Source: JANXQG01 sp963775975
GTDB taxonomy: Bacteria > Planctomycetota > Planctomycetia > Pirellulales > Thermoguttaceae
Reading direction: 5' to 3'
Length of the DNA stretch: 64,000 nt
Assembly: GCA_963775975.1 (NCBI GenBank)
Contig: CAVZKX010000002.1
Location: 3,038,001-3,102,000, forward strand
The notes below the pieces were generated by a model. That model saw nothing but the letters and a program-made list of their open reading frames with translations, searched no databases and was not told the DNA's origin. This document shows, in pieces, positions 53,249 to 63,162 of this stretch. Both the position numbers and the translations under genes were made by a program. The stretch's first letter is position 1; each line of letters starts with the position of its first letter.

Positions 53249-55015
53249 ATGTGGCAAGCATTCCGCGGATTCCTGCAATCGTTCGAGGACGTCATTTATC
53301 GTCTGCTGGTCGCCGATTCAAAACGGGCTTTCGGCGTCGCGCTGGTCGTCATTTTGATCGCCGTGACCGTGGCCGAAGCCCTTTTGATATCTTGCGGCGC
53401 AGCCGCACAGCGTGTCAATTGCACGGACGCGATTTTCATGCTGGACAATACTTGGAAACTGGTGTGCGGGCAACGACCCCACAGCGATTTCTATGATTTC
53501 CTAGGGCCTGTCTCCCTATTGCCCGTGGTGGCCGGCATGGCGGTCGGCGGTTGCAATTGCAATGCTTTTGCTTACGGCGCGGCATTATTCCTCCCGCTGA
53601 TTGCGTTTCTTTCCTGGTGGATTGCCAGCCGCCGATTCCCAGCCTTTTCGACGGCCTGCACCGTGGCTCTGTTGACCGGATTGCCCATTGGCACCTTTCC
53701 CCCGGGCTGCTACCGGAGAGATATCGCCTATTGCGACTACTACAACCGTTTCCAATGGTCCTTGGCGTGCATGCTAGTGCTGGTGTGTTCTGTTGCGCCG
53801 AGACGAAAATCCGGATCGCTGAATTCGATACTCGAAGGACTCCTTGCTGGTGTACTAGGTGGAATGTTGCTCCTGGGAAAGTTGAACTATTCCGTGGCCG
53901 CGGTTCTAGTCCTTGCGGCCGGCGCGGCGGTTCATCGGCGATCGATCGCGTCATGGGCGGCGACGCTCGTCGGCCTTGCCGGCTGCCTGACTTTTGCGTG
54001 GATCTACCTGCATGGAGACCTTGCCGCTTGGTCCCGCGACTTGGCGATGCTCTCCGGCGTTCAGGAGCCCGGTCGCCGAATTCATGTGATCCGCCACATC
54101 ATCGACGAAACCCTGCCGGAACTTGGCATAGTGGCGTTGATTGCAGCCTTGCATCTGCGCCGAGTTTTCTCCGCGGAACCTTCATCCGGCGTCGCGAAAG
54201 ATTACCTTAAGGCAGTGGTTTTCTCGTTGTTTCTCGCCGCGCTGGGAATCTTGATCACCAGCGCGAATATGCAGTCCTATGATATTCCATTCTGGGCTTT
54301 GGCCGCCATGATCCTGGCGGAAAGAACTCGCTGCCTCGCCGTTCCCGGTGGAGATCTGAAATTGCTTGCCGGCAGTATAACGGAAAGCTACCGTCTCCGA
54401 GTATGTTTGAGCTGTTTGGCCGCGGCATTTATGATGGCGATGATTGCCTTACCCGACTACCACAGCGTGGCCTACGCCTACCTTTGGAAGCGGGTGCGGG
54501 GCTCCGCGATGCCACCGGACGCCCGCATTGTCGCCCCGCCCTTTCAAGACATGCTGCTTCCGCCGGATAGTCTCGACCCATCCGAAATCACCGCCGCGCG
54601 AGCCACAATGCCGACGACCGAGCAGCTCCGCAGCGACAGCGGAGGCACCTATTTGCTGGGCCTCCGGATAAACGACGGCCTGGCGCTATTACGAGACCAC
54701 GTGGACCGCGACAGCCGGATCCTGGCATTCGATGAAATCAACCCCTTTCCGTTTGCCCTGCAATTGCCGCCGCCGCGAGGAACGCCAAGTCTTTGGCATT
54801 TCGGACGGCTTGAAAACGACAAGCGCCATCCGCCGGCCGAGATTGTATTCCAGGACGTCACGCACGTGATGGTTCCGCGCGTATCCGCGGACGCCGATTC
54901 ATTTGAACTGATCCATCGCCTCTTTGACGAGTATGTCAAAGAACACTTCGTCGAGGTCGCCGAGTCGCGCGAGTGGACGTTGCTGGTCCGCAAGCCAGAA
55001 CACCCGGTGAAATGA
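53249..55015 (+). CDS. Large multi-spanning membrane protein with C-terminal soluble domain
   Basis: The 588-residue protein has about ten membrane helices in residues 25-400, then a soluble region. Its start is set at ATG 53249 because the truncated paralogue at 41540 begins at the aligned Met; an alternative TTG start at 53180 adds 23 residues. The segment FEDVIYRLLVADSKRAF before the first helix is shared with that fragment. It has the same general build as its upstream neighbour (helices plus soluble tail). Family not recognised; polymer assembly or a GT-C role is possible. Confidence 0.65.
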   Translation: MWQAFRGFLQSFEDVIYRLLVADSKRAFGVALVVILIAVTVAEALLISCGAAAQRVNCTDAIFMLDNTWKLVCGQRPHSDFYDFLGPVSLLPVVAGMAVGGCNCNAFAYGAALFLPLIAFLSWWIASRRFPAFSTACTVALLTGLPIGTFPPGCYRRDIAYCDYYNRFQWSLACMLVLVCSVAPRRKSGSLNSILEGLLAGVLGGMLLLGKLNYSVAAVLVLAAGAAVHRRSIASWAATLVGLAGCLTFAWIYLHGDLAAWSRDLAMLSGVQEPGRRIHVIRHIIDETLPELGIVALIAALHLRRVFSAEPSSGVAKDYLKAVVFSLFLAALGILITSANMQSYDIPFWALAAMILAERTRCLAVPGGDLKLLAGSITESYRLRVCLSCLAAAFMMAMIALPDYHSVAYAYLWKRVRGSAMPPDARIVAPPFQDMLLPPDSLDPSEITAARATMPTTEQLRSDSGGTYLLGLRINDGLALLRDHVDRDSRILAFDEINPFPFALQLPPPRGTPSLWHFGRLENDKRHPPAEIVFQDVTHVMVPRVSADADSFELIHRLFDEYVKEHFVEVAESREWTLLVRKPEHPVK

Positions 55016-55144
55016 GCCAGTTTGCCGCATAGTCAATTCGCTGGCGAACTAAGCCTTAAAAACGGGCTGAGGACGGCATAGGGCTCGAGCTCCCTGCATT
55101 TTGCGAACTTGCAATCGCAATCGGTTCGATTTGCCGCAAATTCC

Positions 55145-55172
55145 TTGCAATCCAGGCCATTTTAATTATAAT
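55145..55172 (+). promoter_or_regulatory. Sigma-70-type promoter of the PEP-CTERM gene
   Basis: TTGCAA at 55145-55150 and a perfect TATAAT at 55167-55172 are 16 bp apart, 64 bp before the gene's start at 55236. Confidence 0.6.
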
Positions 55173-55235
55173 AACCACTTCGGTCGCGTTCGGCGCAACC
55201 AAGCTTCAGGCGGCAGACCGGTAAAGGACGCAATC

Positions 55236-56078
55236 ATGGCATTTCGTCGCGGCGTTTTTGGCGGGGCCTTCATGGCAATGCTCCTGGCAGCGGCTCGATT
55301 ATGGGGCGGCATCGCGGACTTCACGACCTGGAGCCTGGTGCAAGATCCGGCTGACCCGCACTTTACCAGTTTGGTGAATTCCTCGTCGTCGATCACGCTC
55401 GGCGCGTCGGGCGGTCCCGTTTCAGCGGCCACCGATATCGGCTATCAAAGCGTAAGCGGCAATTCGTTCACGAGTTCGACCGCGGGCTACGCCTTCAGCC
55501 CATCGTCTAATTTCTCCGTGGCGGTCGACTTTTCGCTGGCCGTCTCCGGATCGGGTGGGCTGGGCGTCGGCTTTGGGCTCGGTGAGGACCGCGGTGGGAT
55601 GAATTCCGCCGGCGTCGCCATGTTGACCGTCAACGGCGCGCCGTCTCTGTACTTCGGCGGGGCGGCGCGCATCAACGACGTCAACCAGAGTCCCCAGCCG
55701 ATACTATCCGTGCCGGCGCAAAGCAGCGGACGCTTGATCTTGTCCTATGACGCGGCCAGCGGCAACGTGGTGGTAGGCGTGAGCACCAACGGCGACGATA
55801 CGCCCGAGGGAACGACGAACATCAGCGGCATTCAGCACAGTTGGGCCAACCAGCCGTTGCTGGTCTCGTACTTCATGCGAAGCGACAATTCGCTGGGCAC
55901 CGCCTGGACGTCGGGCACGGCCAGTGCGGCTTTCACGAACTTCCACGTGATTTCCGGCACGCCGATCGCCGTGCCCGAACCTTCGAGCGCGGCGCTTTTG
56001 ATCGCGACGGCCGGCGCACTTGGTTGCTTTTACCGGCGGCGAAGTCTAGCTGTTCGAATGCGCAATCTTCTCAGCTAA
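55236..56078 (+). CDS. PEP-CTERM sorting-domain protein
   Basis: The 280-residue exported protein starts at ATG 55236, with AAGGA 8 bases upstream. It has a signal peptide (GGAFMAMLLAAARLWGGIA), a strand-rich concanavalin-like body without recognised catalytic residues, and a C-terminal PEP-CTERM signal (AVPEPSSAALL, hydrophobic helix, then FYRRR). An exosortase elsewhere in the genome would process it. Its stop overlaps the stop of the opposite-strand giant PATR gene. The function is unknown; small PEP-CTERM proteins often associate with exopolysaccharide. Confidence 0.8.
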   Translation: MAFRRGVFGGAFMAMLLAAARLWGGIADFTTWSLVQDPADPHFTSLVNSSSSITLGASGGPVSAATDIGYQSVSGNSFTSSTAGYAFSPSSNFSVAVDFSLAVSGSGGLGVGFGLGEDRGGMNSAGVAMLTVNGAPSLYFGGAARINDVNQSPQPILSVPAQSSGRLILSYDAASGNVVVGVSTNGDDTPEGTTNISGIQHSWANQPLLVSYFMRSDNSLGTAWTSGTASAAFTNFHVISGTPIAVPEPSSAALLIATAGALGCFYRRRSLAVRMRNLLS

Positions 56079-59000
56079 GCGGAGCCGTAGCGGCGACTCA
56101 TCTTCCGCCGCAGCAATAACGCCGCGACCGCGCCCGCTGTCAATACCGCGAGCGTCCCCGGTTCGGGGACGGCGACCGCACTTGCCGGCGCGGCGAGCGC
56201 GGGGATTCCCGGCGCAAGCGACCCAGCACCGCTGCCGACGGACAAGCTCGATCCGTCGGCAAGCGATTGGTTGCTGGTCACGATCAAAACGGCGTCGCCC
56301 GTAACGGATGTGCCGCCGTTATAGGTATTCGTGCCGGTAAGGGTAAGGGTGCCGCCGCTGACTACCAGGGCCGCCTTGTTCGTGGGGCCGTCGGCGATCG
56401 TGCCGGCGAACGTAGTCGAACCGGACTGCGAGACCGTCAAAGTAGCATTCGTCGTGCCGGACAGGTTGGCGACCAGGCCACCCGCCGTGCCGGAAAGGCC
56501 GCCGATTGTCGGGCTGAAACCGGTCAAATCGAGCGTGCCGCCATTGACCGCAACAAGGCCCACTCCCAGAGCGGAAGAGTTACCCAACTGCACCGTGCCG
56601 CTGTCGATAAACGATCCGCCGGAATACGAATTGCTGCTCAAGTTACTGGCGCCGAGAATCAATGTGCCGGCGCCGGTCAGATGCACGCCGCCGCTGCCCG
56701 CGAGGCCCGCATAGACGTTTACGATTTGCGGAGCGCCGGTTGCGTCGGTGCTGTCCATCACGGCGCTAGTGCCCGACAACGTCATGGTAAAGTTGTCTCC
56801 CGGTTCACCCCAGCCATTGTTGGAGACCGAGTAGACGAAGCTGTCTTGGGGCTGCAGCGTGCCGCCGCTGAAATAGAAATACGTGTTGGGTCCGGTTCCG
56901 AAAATCGAGTCGGTCTGCACCGTGCCATTGGCAAGGTAGAACGCGCCCGTCCCCGCGGTGCCAACATTGAGGGCAATGTTTGGCGTAAACAGAAGCGCGC
57001 TGGGTCCATTGATCGTGAGCGTCCCGCCGGTACCCGCGCCGTCGCCGAGTACGACATCTCCACCGACTCCATTGACTGCTCCGATTATGGATACCGTGCC
57101 GCCAGTCATGTTGTAATTCGTACTGCCGCCTTGGGTAAGATAGAGCGCATTGCCATTGTTGCGATTAATCGAAATCGAGCCGCCCGTTTGGGCGAAGTTG
57201 GTCGTGGAGCTCGCAACAGCGTTGAGGACCATGGCAGAAGCGCCGGTAGGAATAGTGATCGACGCTGAACCGCCCAGAATATAGTTCCCGTTGTCCAGGA
57301 AGAAGTGACCGCTGCTCTGAGTGATTGCGCCGGCGATATTGAGCGTGCCGGCGCTATTCCCGGTCCAATCCTGTTTGCCGTTGGTCATGTTGATCGACGC
57401 GTTGAGGGTCACCATGCCGGTGGCCGTGTTGGCGAGCGAGACCCAATGGGCGTTTGCATTACCCGTGCCATTGGGCGAATTCAGGGTGATGGCGCCGTTG
57501 ATTGAGCCGGTGTTCGAGATTGCCAGCAAGTTCGCGGCGGCGCCGCCGGCGAACGTCAAGTCGGCGGCGCTCAGTTGCGCTATCGTGCCCGTGCCGCTGA
57601 TCGCGGGCGTAATCGTCTGCGGCGCAAAGTAATTGAAGGCCAGCGTACCGTTATTGGTGACGCCGGACGACTGGTTGATGCTCGCGTCGTGGCCGGCGGC
57701 GCCGTCACCCAGTTGCAGCGTGCCGCTGTTGGTCGTCGTCGCGCCCGTGTACGCGCTTGTGCCGATGAGCAGCAATGAACCCGGGCCGGCGATGCGCAAG
57801 TTTAGTTGCCCGCCGCCGCCGTTATTGTTGTCCACCAGCACGCCGGCAAATGTGGTGGAAGCGATATTGGTTCCGACGGTCAAGGTGTTCGACGACGCTC
57901 CGTCGTTCAGCACAACGCTTCGCGGGGAAATGCTGGGCTGCGACAGTCCGCCGATCGTCGTATCGTTCCCGTTGAGGTCCAATACGGCGGAATTCGCGGT
58001 GCTGTTGAAGACGACGTTGCCGGCGGCAAGGCCGTTGGGAAGCGCGTTTTGCGCCACCATTTGCAGCACGCCGCGAGAGATTGTCGTGTCGCCCGTGTAG
58101 CCGTTCGTCGCCCCCAGCGCGAGCGTACCCGATCCGGCCAGCGTCAGCCCGTAGCCGCCGGAAATGTTGCCGCCGACGGTCAGGGTACTGGAACTCACCG
58201 TGACTATGGGAGTAGTGCCGAGCGTCACCGGGCTGTTGCCGAGGCTCAAGGGACTGCTGCCGACGAATGTGAAGTTCGCATTCCAGTTCTGGACGCCGTT
58301 GATCGCCAAGGTTATGGGAGAGTTGCTGGTATTGTCGAGCGAGCCGCCGCCGATCGTCAAAGCGCCAGTCCCCAGCGCCGCGGCGTTGCCAAGGTTCAAA
58401 AGACCGGCGTTCAGGAACGTGCCGCCCGTATAGCTGTTGGCCGTGTTGATCGTCAACGCGGCGGGACCATTCTTCACCAGCGACGTGGGACCGCCGATAG
58501 AGCCATTGCCGTTCATCGTGTAGCTGACCGCCGTATTGCTGACGATCATCGAAGCCGGGCTGACGATGGCGCTGATATTGACCGTGGCAGCGGCGCCGCC
58601 CGGCCGATCGTTGAAGGTCACGCTGTCGCCAGAATAGAAGACGTCGGCGGAGCCGGTGGTGCTATTGTACCAGGCCGGCGTGCTCTGAATGTCCCATGTG
58701 CTGTTGCCCGAATTCCAGAAAAGATTGCCGACACTGCCGGATACCACCAGCGCTACGGCCGACCCGCCCGACGTGCCGAAGGAGTATGTCTGCCGCGTAC
58801 TTCCCTGATAGCTGCCGCCCATCGCGAAATCGCTCGCGGGGTCGGGCGTGCCGGCGTTGTAGGTGATGAGAGTATAGGTCCCTGCCGAGAGCGGCGTGGT
58901 GGGCAACAGGTACTCGGGATAACTTAGCGACAAGGCCCCGCCCACGGCAATCTTGCTGCCGGGAGCGTAGGAATAGGTGACGTTGCCGTTCAGGTTGAGG

Positions 59001-61655
59001 CTGCCGGAAATGGTCATCGTGCCGCTTGCGGCCGGACTGATCGTGGCGTTGCTCATGTTCACGCTGCCGTTGATGTCCGCGGCGAAGGAGCTCGTTCGAC
59101 CGGCGGTCAGCGTCATATTGCTGAAGCTGTAGCCGCCTACCGGGTCCCACGCCGAAGTATCCAGGACGGCTCCCTGACTAACCGTAACGTTGCCGTTAGG
59201 CAGCGTGCCGATTGCGCCGAGAGCCAGGGTGCCGGCGTTGACGATTGTCGCGCCGTTGTAAGTGTTCGCCACCGTGAGCAATACTAACCCGGAGGTCGTT
59301 TTGTGCAACGGGCTGCCGCCGCCGCCCAGCACGGCGCTGACGGTACCGCTTTGCAGCGTATAGGAAGGCGCGTTTAGGACGCCGACACCTGTGCTATCGA
59401 CAATGCTGCCAGCGGCCAGCGTGATGGGAGGACTGGGATTACTCGACGTAATGCCGTTGATGTCCAATGCGCCGCCGTTTATCAGAACGGCGGCGTTCGC
59501 ATTTCCCAAGGCGTTGATGCCGGCGGCGCCGATTTGGACTGTGCCGGCCGCGACGTTAAGCACGCCATTAAAGCCGGAATTCGAGCCCTGCATGACGATC
59601 GTTCCGGCGCCGGCAGTTGAGAGCGTTCCGCTCCCAGCCAGTGTGACGTAGGCCGGAACGGTCCGGCCGACGCCATTCGTGTCGCTGCTGCTCATCGTGG
59701 CGGCCGACCCGGAGATCGCCAGCGTGATGTTTTGGGCCGCCGTCGCGCTGCCCCAGCCCGCGCTGGCGACGCCGCTATTGAGCGGCTGCAATGTGCCGCC
59801 GCTGAAGTTGAAAATATCGTAAGCGGTGGACGACGTAGCACCGTCGGTGAACAAATAGTTGACCCGCAGCGCGCCATTTTGGAGATTGACGGTCGCTACG
59901 CCCGCGCCGTTGCCAGTGAGGTCAAGTCCGGCAAAACTTGCCACTGCACCGGCGCCATTGATCGTAAAAGTTCCCGTGGCGACAGTCCGATTGTCCCCGA
60001 CGGAGCCGGTACCGGAGGTGACTAGCAGCGATCCGCCGGTCATGGTAAGGCTGCCCGTGCCGGCTTGGCTGACGTAAAACGTGGCAGCGGGAGAACTGGG
60101 GCGGCTTGCGGAAATGACGCCGCTGGTTTGCAGGAAATTGGTCGTGTGAGCGCCGCCTTCCGTGCCGCTGCTGCCGGACATGACAAGGGCAAAGCCCGAA
60201 ACCGTGATCGAGCCCGCACTGCCCATCGTATAATTGCCGTCGTGCAGGTAGAGGTGACCGACGGTATCGGCAATCGGCGCGGCGATATTGAGCGTGCCGC
60301 TGCCGCCGGCATTGGACCAGTAATTGGTCGATGCGCCGGTGAAATTCAGCGGCGAGGCAAGTGTCGACTGACCCGGTGACGCGTTGATAAACGTCGCGCC
60401 GCTAGCCAGGGCGATCGAGCCGCCGGTAATTGTGCCGCTATTGCTAAATCCCAGCCCGCTCAATGTGTTTAGCCCGGTGAGCGTCAGTGTATTGGAACTG
60501 CTCATAGCGAGAATGCCCGCGCCGCCGATCGGGACGGGCAGCGAGGTCGGCCCCGCATTGCTGATTTGTAGTGAGCTGTAGCGTGCCGGTCCCGGCGGTC
60601 GTCAGGATGCCATTGCCCGACATCGGGGTAAAGACGGTCACGGTCCGTCCGACTCCGCTGGCATCGTTGCTGCTCATGACTTCGCTGCCGGAGAGTGTCA
60701 TCGCGATGTTGGCCGTGGTCGACAATCCCCAAGTGAGCGCGAGAGTGCCGTCCAATGGCTGTATCGTCCCGCCGCTGAAGTTGAATGGAATCGTGCAGGC
60801 GCTGCTTTGAAACATCTGATCGGTTTGGAACAACCCGCTCTGCATGTTCACCGCACCCGTGCATGTGCCGGTAGCGGCATTCACGTTCAATTTGGGAGTC
60901 GCTACGAGAGCGCCGGCCCCGTTAATATTCAACGCTGAGCCTTTGTTCGTTCCGTCCCCAATGCACAATGCGCTGCTGCCGCCGGAAAGCAACAGCGAGC
61001 CACCCGTTATCGTATAATTGGTCGTGCCGCCTTGAGTGAGGTACACCGCGTTGTTGTTCGAGCGGCTCACGGAGATAACGCTGCCGGTTTGCAGGAAATT
61101 GGTCGTAGAGCCCACGACGGCATTCATTACCAACGCATAGGCGGCGTTGCTGGTAGATATGGTGATCGAGCCCGGGCTATTGAGTACGAAATTGCCGTCT
61201 TGCAGGAACAAGTGCCCGGCCTGCACGACGGTAATCGGTCCGCCAATCGTGAGCGTGCCGCCGTTCGGTTCGAACCAGTTGTTTTGCGTTGTTCCCGGAA
61301 GCATGGTCACGGCGGAGGAGATCGTTACGTTCCCGCCGGCGGTATTATTAAAAAACTGTGAGCCGCTGGTGAGCGAGATCGTGCCGCCCGAAAGAGACGT
61401 CTCTTGATCGAAGAGGACGCCCGACGCGGTGACCGAGGTTACCGTCACGGCCGCCCCGGCCGTGGTGAAATCGGCCACGTTGCCGGTGCCGGACCAGGTG
61501 ATGTTCGGGTTCCAGTTGGCGGAGCTATCCCACGCGCCGGCGAGGCCGCCGTTCCACGAGTATGTTGTCGCCGCCTGTGCCGTAGCCGCAGCGACGGCGA
61601 TGCATGACCCCAGCAGAAATCGGGCTAGCCTACAATACCGCTTACCACCAACCAT
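56075..61655 (-). CDS. Second giant PATR-repeat protein with PEP-CTERM anchor, frameshifted
   Basis: The start at ATG 61655 (AGGGG 7 bases upstream) gives a signal peptide (FLLGSCIAVAAATAQA) and a beta-strand-rich body with NFLQTG / LTQGG / NFSGGTLQPL repeat units and PATR motifs (ANTYNGATIVNAGTLALG, NSYTGGTFLNAGLLNLG, NTYNGGTSVTGDAVLIV). It ends in VPEPGTLAVL, a hydrophobic helix and RRKMSRR. Near 60575 the frame breaks (GTLQLTTNQ against LQISNAGPTSLPVPIGG); the joined protein is about 1860 residues. It converges on the PEP-CTERM gene at 55236 and is divergent from the second XylR regulator. Composition and repeat type match the 28853 protein. Confidence 0.85.
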
Positions 61656-61734
61656 GAGAATACCCCTATCGAAAAGTGCCCGCGCGCAGCCGTCTCAGCC
61701 TATAACCTTTGAATATGGTCCGTTTGGCGGCAAG

Positions 61735-61776
61735 GTCAATGACGATCTGTGCCAAAGTTCCGAACAAATCGTGCCA
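61735..61776 (-). promoter_or_regulatory. Candidate activator repeats and -35 box of the second PATR gene
   Basis: On the minus strand TTGACC (61735-61740) lies about 17 bp upstream of an ATATTC-like -10. Immediately upstream are two GTGCCA direct repeats at 61749-61754 and 61771-61776, 22 bp apart. The layout matches the operator of the first PATR gene, but the repeat sequence differs and the -10 box is weak. Confidence 0.35.
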
Positions 61777-61875
61777 GACGGCTCTTGGCCTGCGAACGCG
61801 CCGCTGGCATAATACGTCAACGCGGTAGATCACAGCCGCCGTTGTTCTGTGTGAAGTGTGACAGGTGAAACTGAT

Positions 61876-63028
61876 ATGGGCAAGCGGCTGCGCATTGTTT
61901 TGCTGATCGAGACCTCGCGCGGCTACGGGCGAATGCTGTTGGACGGCATCGCCGACTATGCGCGAACCTACGGACCGTGGACCTTTTTCCAGGGCGAACG
62001 CTCAATCGACGATCCAGTGCCGCCGCGGCTTCGCCAATGGAAGCCCGACGGCGTGATTGCCCGCGTCCTCGATCGCAAGCAGGCCGCACAGATCCGCCGG
62101 ATCGGCGTGCCGATCGTCGACGTTTCGGGCGGTGCCGGATTCGCGGACGTTCCCCAAGTAGTGCCTGACCAGCAAAGCGTGGTCCGCGCGGCGCTGGAGC
62201 ACCTCTTGGAGCGCGGTTACAGGCAACTGGCCTATGCGGGCTTTGAGGGCGTGTGGTTTTCCAACGAGCGCCGCGACCTTTTCATGCGGCGCGCCGCGGA
62301 TGCTGGTTGCCGCTGTGAGGTCTTCCAGGACCGCGGTCCGTGGCACGCGTCGGGGCTGGCGCGCCTCGAAGAGGAGTCGTTTCGCCGCGACCGGGGCCTC
62401 ATTGCCTGGCTGCGGGGCCTGCCCAGGCCCGTCGGCCTGATGGCCTGCAACGACACGCGGGCTTACCAGGTGCTGAGCGCCTGCGGAGAATGCGGCATCG
62501 CCGTGCCGGGCGAAATCGCGGTGATTGGCGTGAACGACGATAGCGTGCTGTGCAAGCTTTCCGATCCGCCGCTGTCGAGCGTCGATCCAAACTGCGCACC
62601 GCATCGGGTACGAAGCCGCCGCGCTGGTCGCGCGACTAATCGACGGCAAGCGTCCGCCCCGCGCCGTGATTCGCATCGAAGCGGCCTCGGTCGTCGCACG
62701 GCAATCGACTGACGCGGTGGCACTCGCCGACGCGGACATGGCGGCGGCCATCGAATACATCCGCCGGCATGCCTGTGAAGGACTCACCAGCGACGACCTT
62801 GCTGGCAAGCTGGCCATCTCCCGTCGCACGTTGTATCGCTTGTTCGATCGGCATCTGGGGCGCTCGCCGAGGGAGGAGATCACGCGGGTAAAGCTAGAAA
62901 GAGTCAAGGACCTATTGACGACAACCCGGTTGCCCGCTGAAGAAATCGCCCGCCTTGCGGGGTTTGAGTTCACCGAAACGATGCACCGGCTGTTCCGCCA
63001 ACGGTTCGGCCAGCCGCCGGGATCATAA
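61876..63028 (+). CDS. XylR-type regulator (sugar-binding + AraC HTH), frameshifted
   Basis: Start ATG 61876 with AGGTG upstream. The ligand domain reads IVLLIETSRGYGRMLLDGI, VPDQQSVVRAALEHLL, GLMACNDTRAYQVLSACG and VIGVNDDSVLCKLSDPPLSS. At about 62600 the frame is lost; the other frame gives RIGYEAAALVARLIDGKRPP and then the AraC double HTH (LAGKLAISRRTLYRLFD, LPAEEIARLAGFEFTETMH) to 63028. The restored length is about 384 residues. It resembles the 27422 regulator in layout and opening motif. It is divergent from the second giant PATR gene and precedes an esterase gene. Confidence 0.85.
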
Positions 63029-63162
63029 CGCGCCCGCCGGCGCATTGAGCCGGCGTGAGGCGTTTGCGTATTGTCCATTCATCCGCCATAATGCCCGGCG
63101 AGTAGCACGCTGCATTCAGAGAATTCCATCAAGGCGATTGGTATCGCGAAACGGTAGAAACT

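Noticed and set aside
56267..58927. Several long plus-strand frames within the second giant PATR gene
   Set aside because: The repetitive GC-rich sequence keeps many frames open; only the minus strand carries PATR motifs, a signal peptide and a PEP-CTERM signal.
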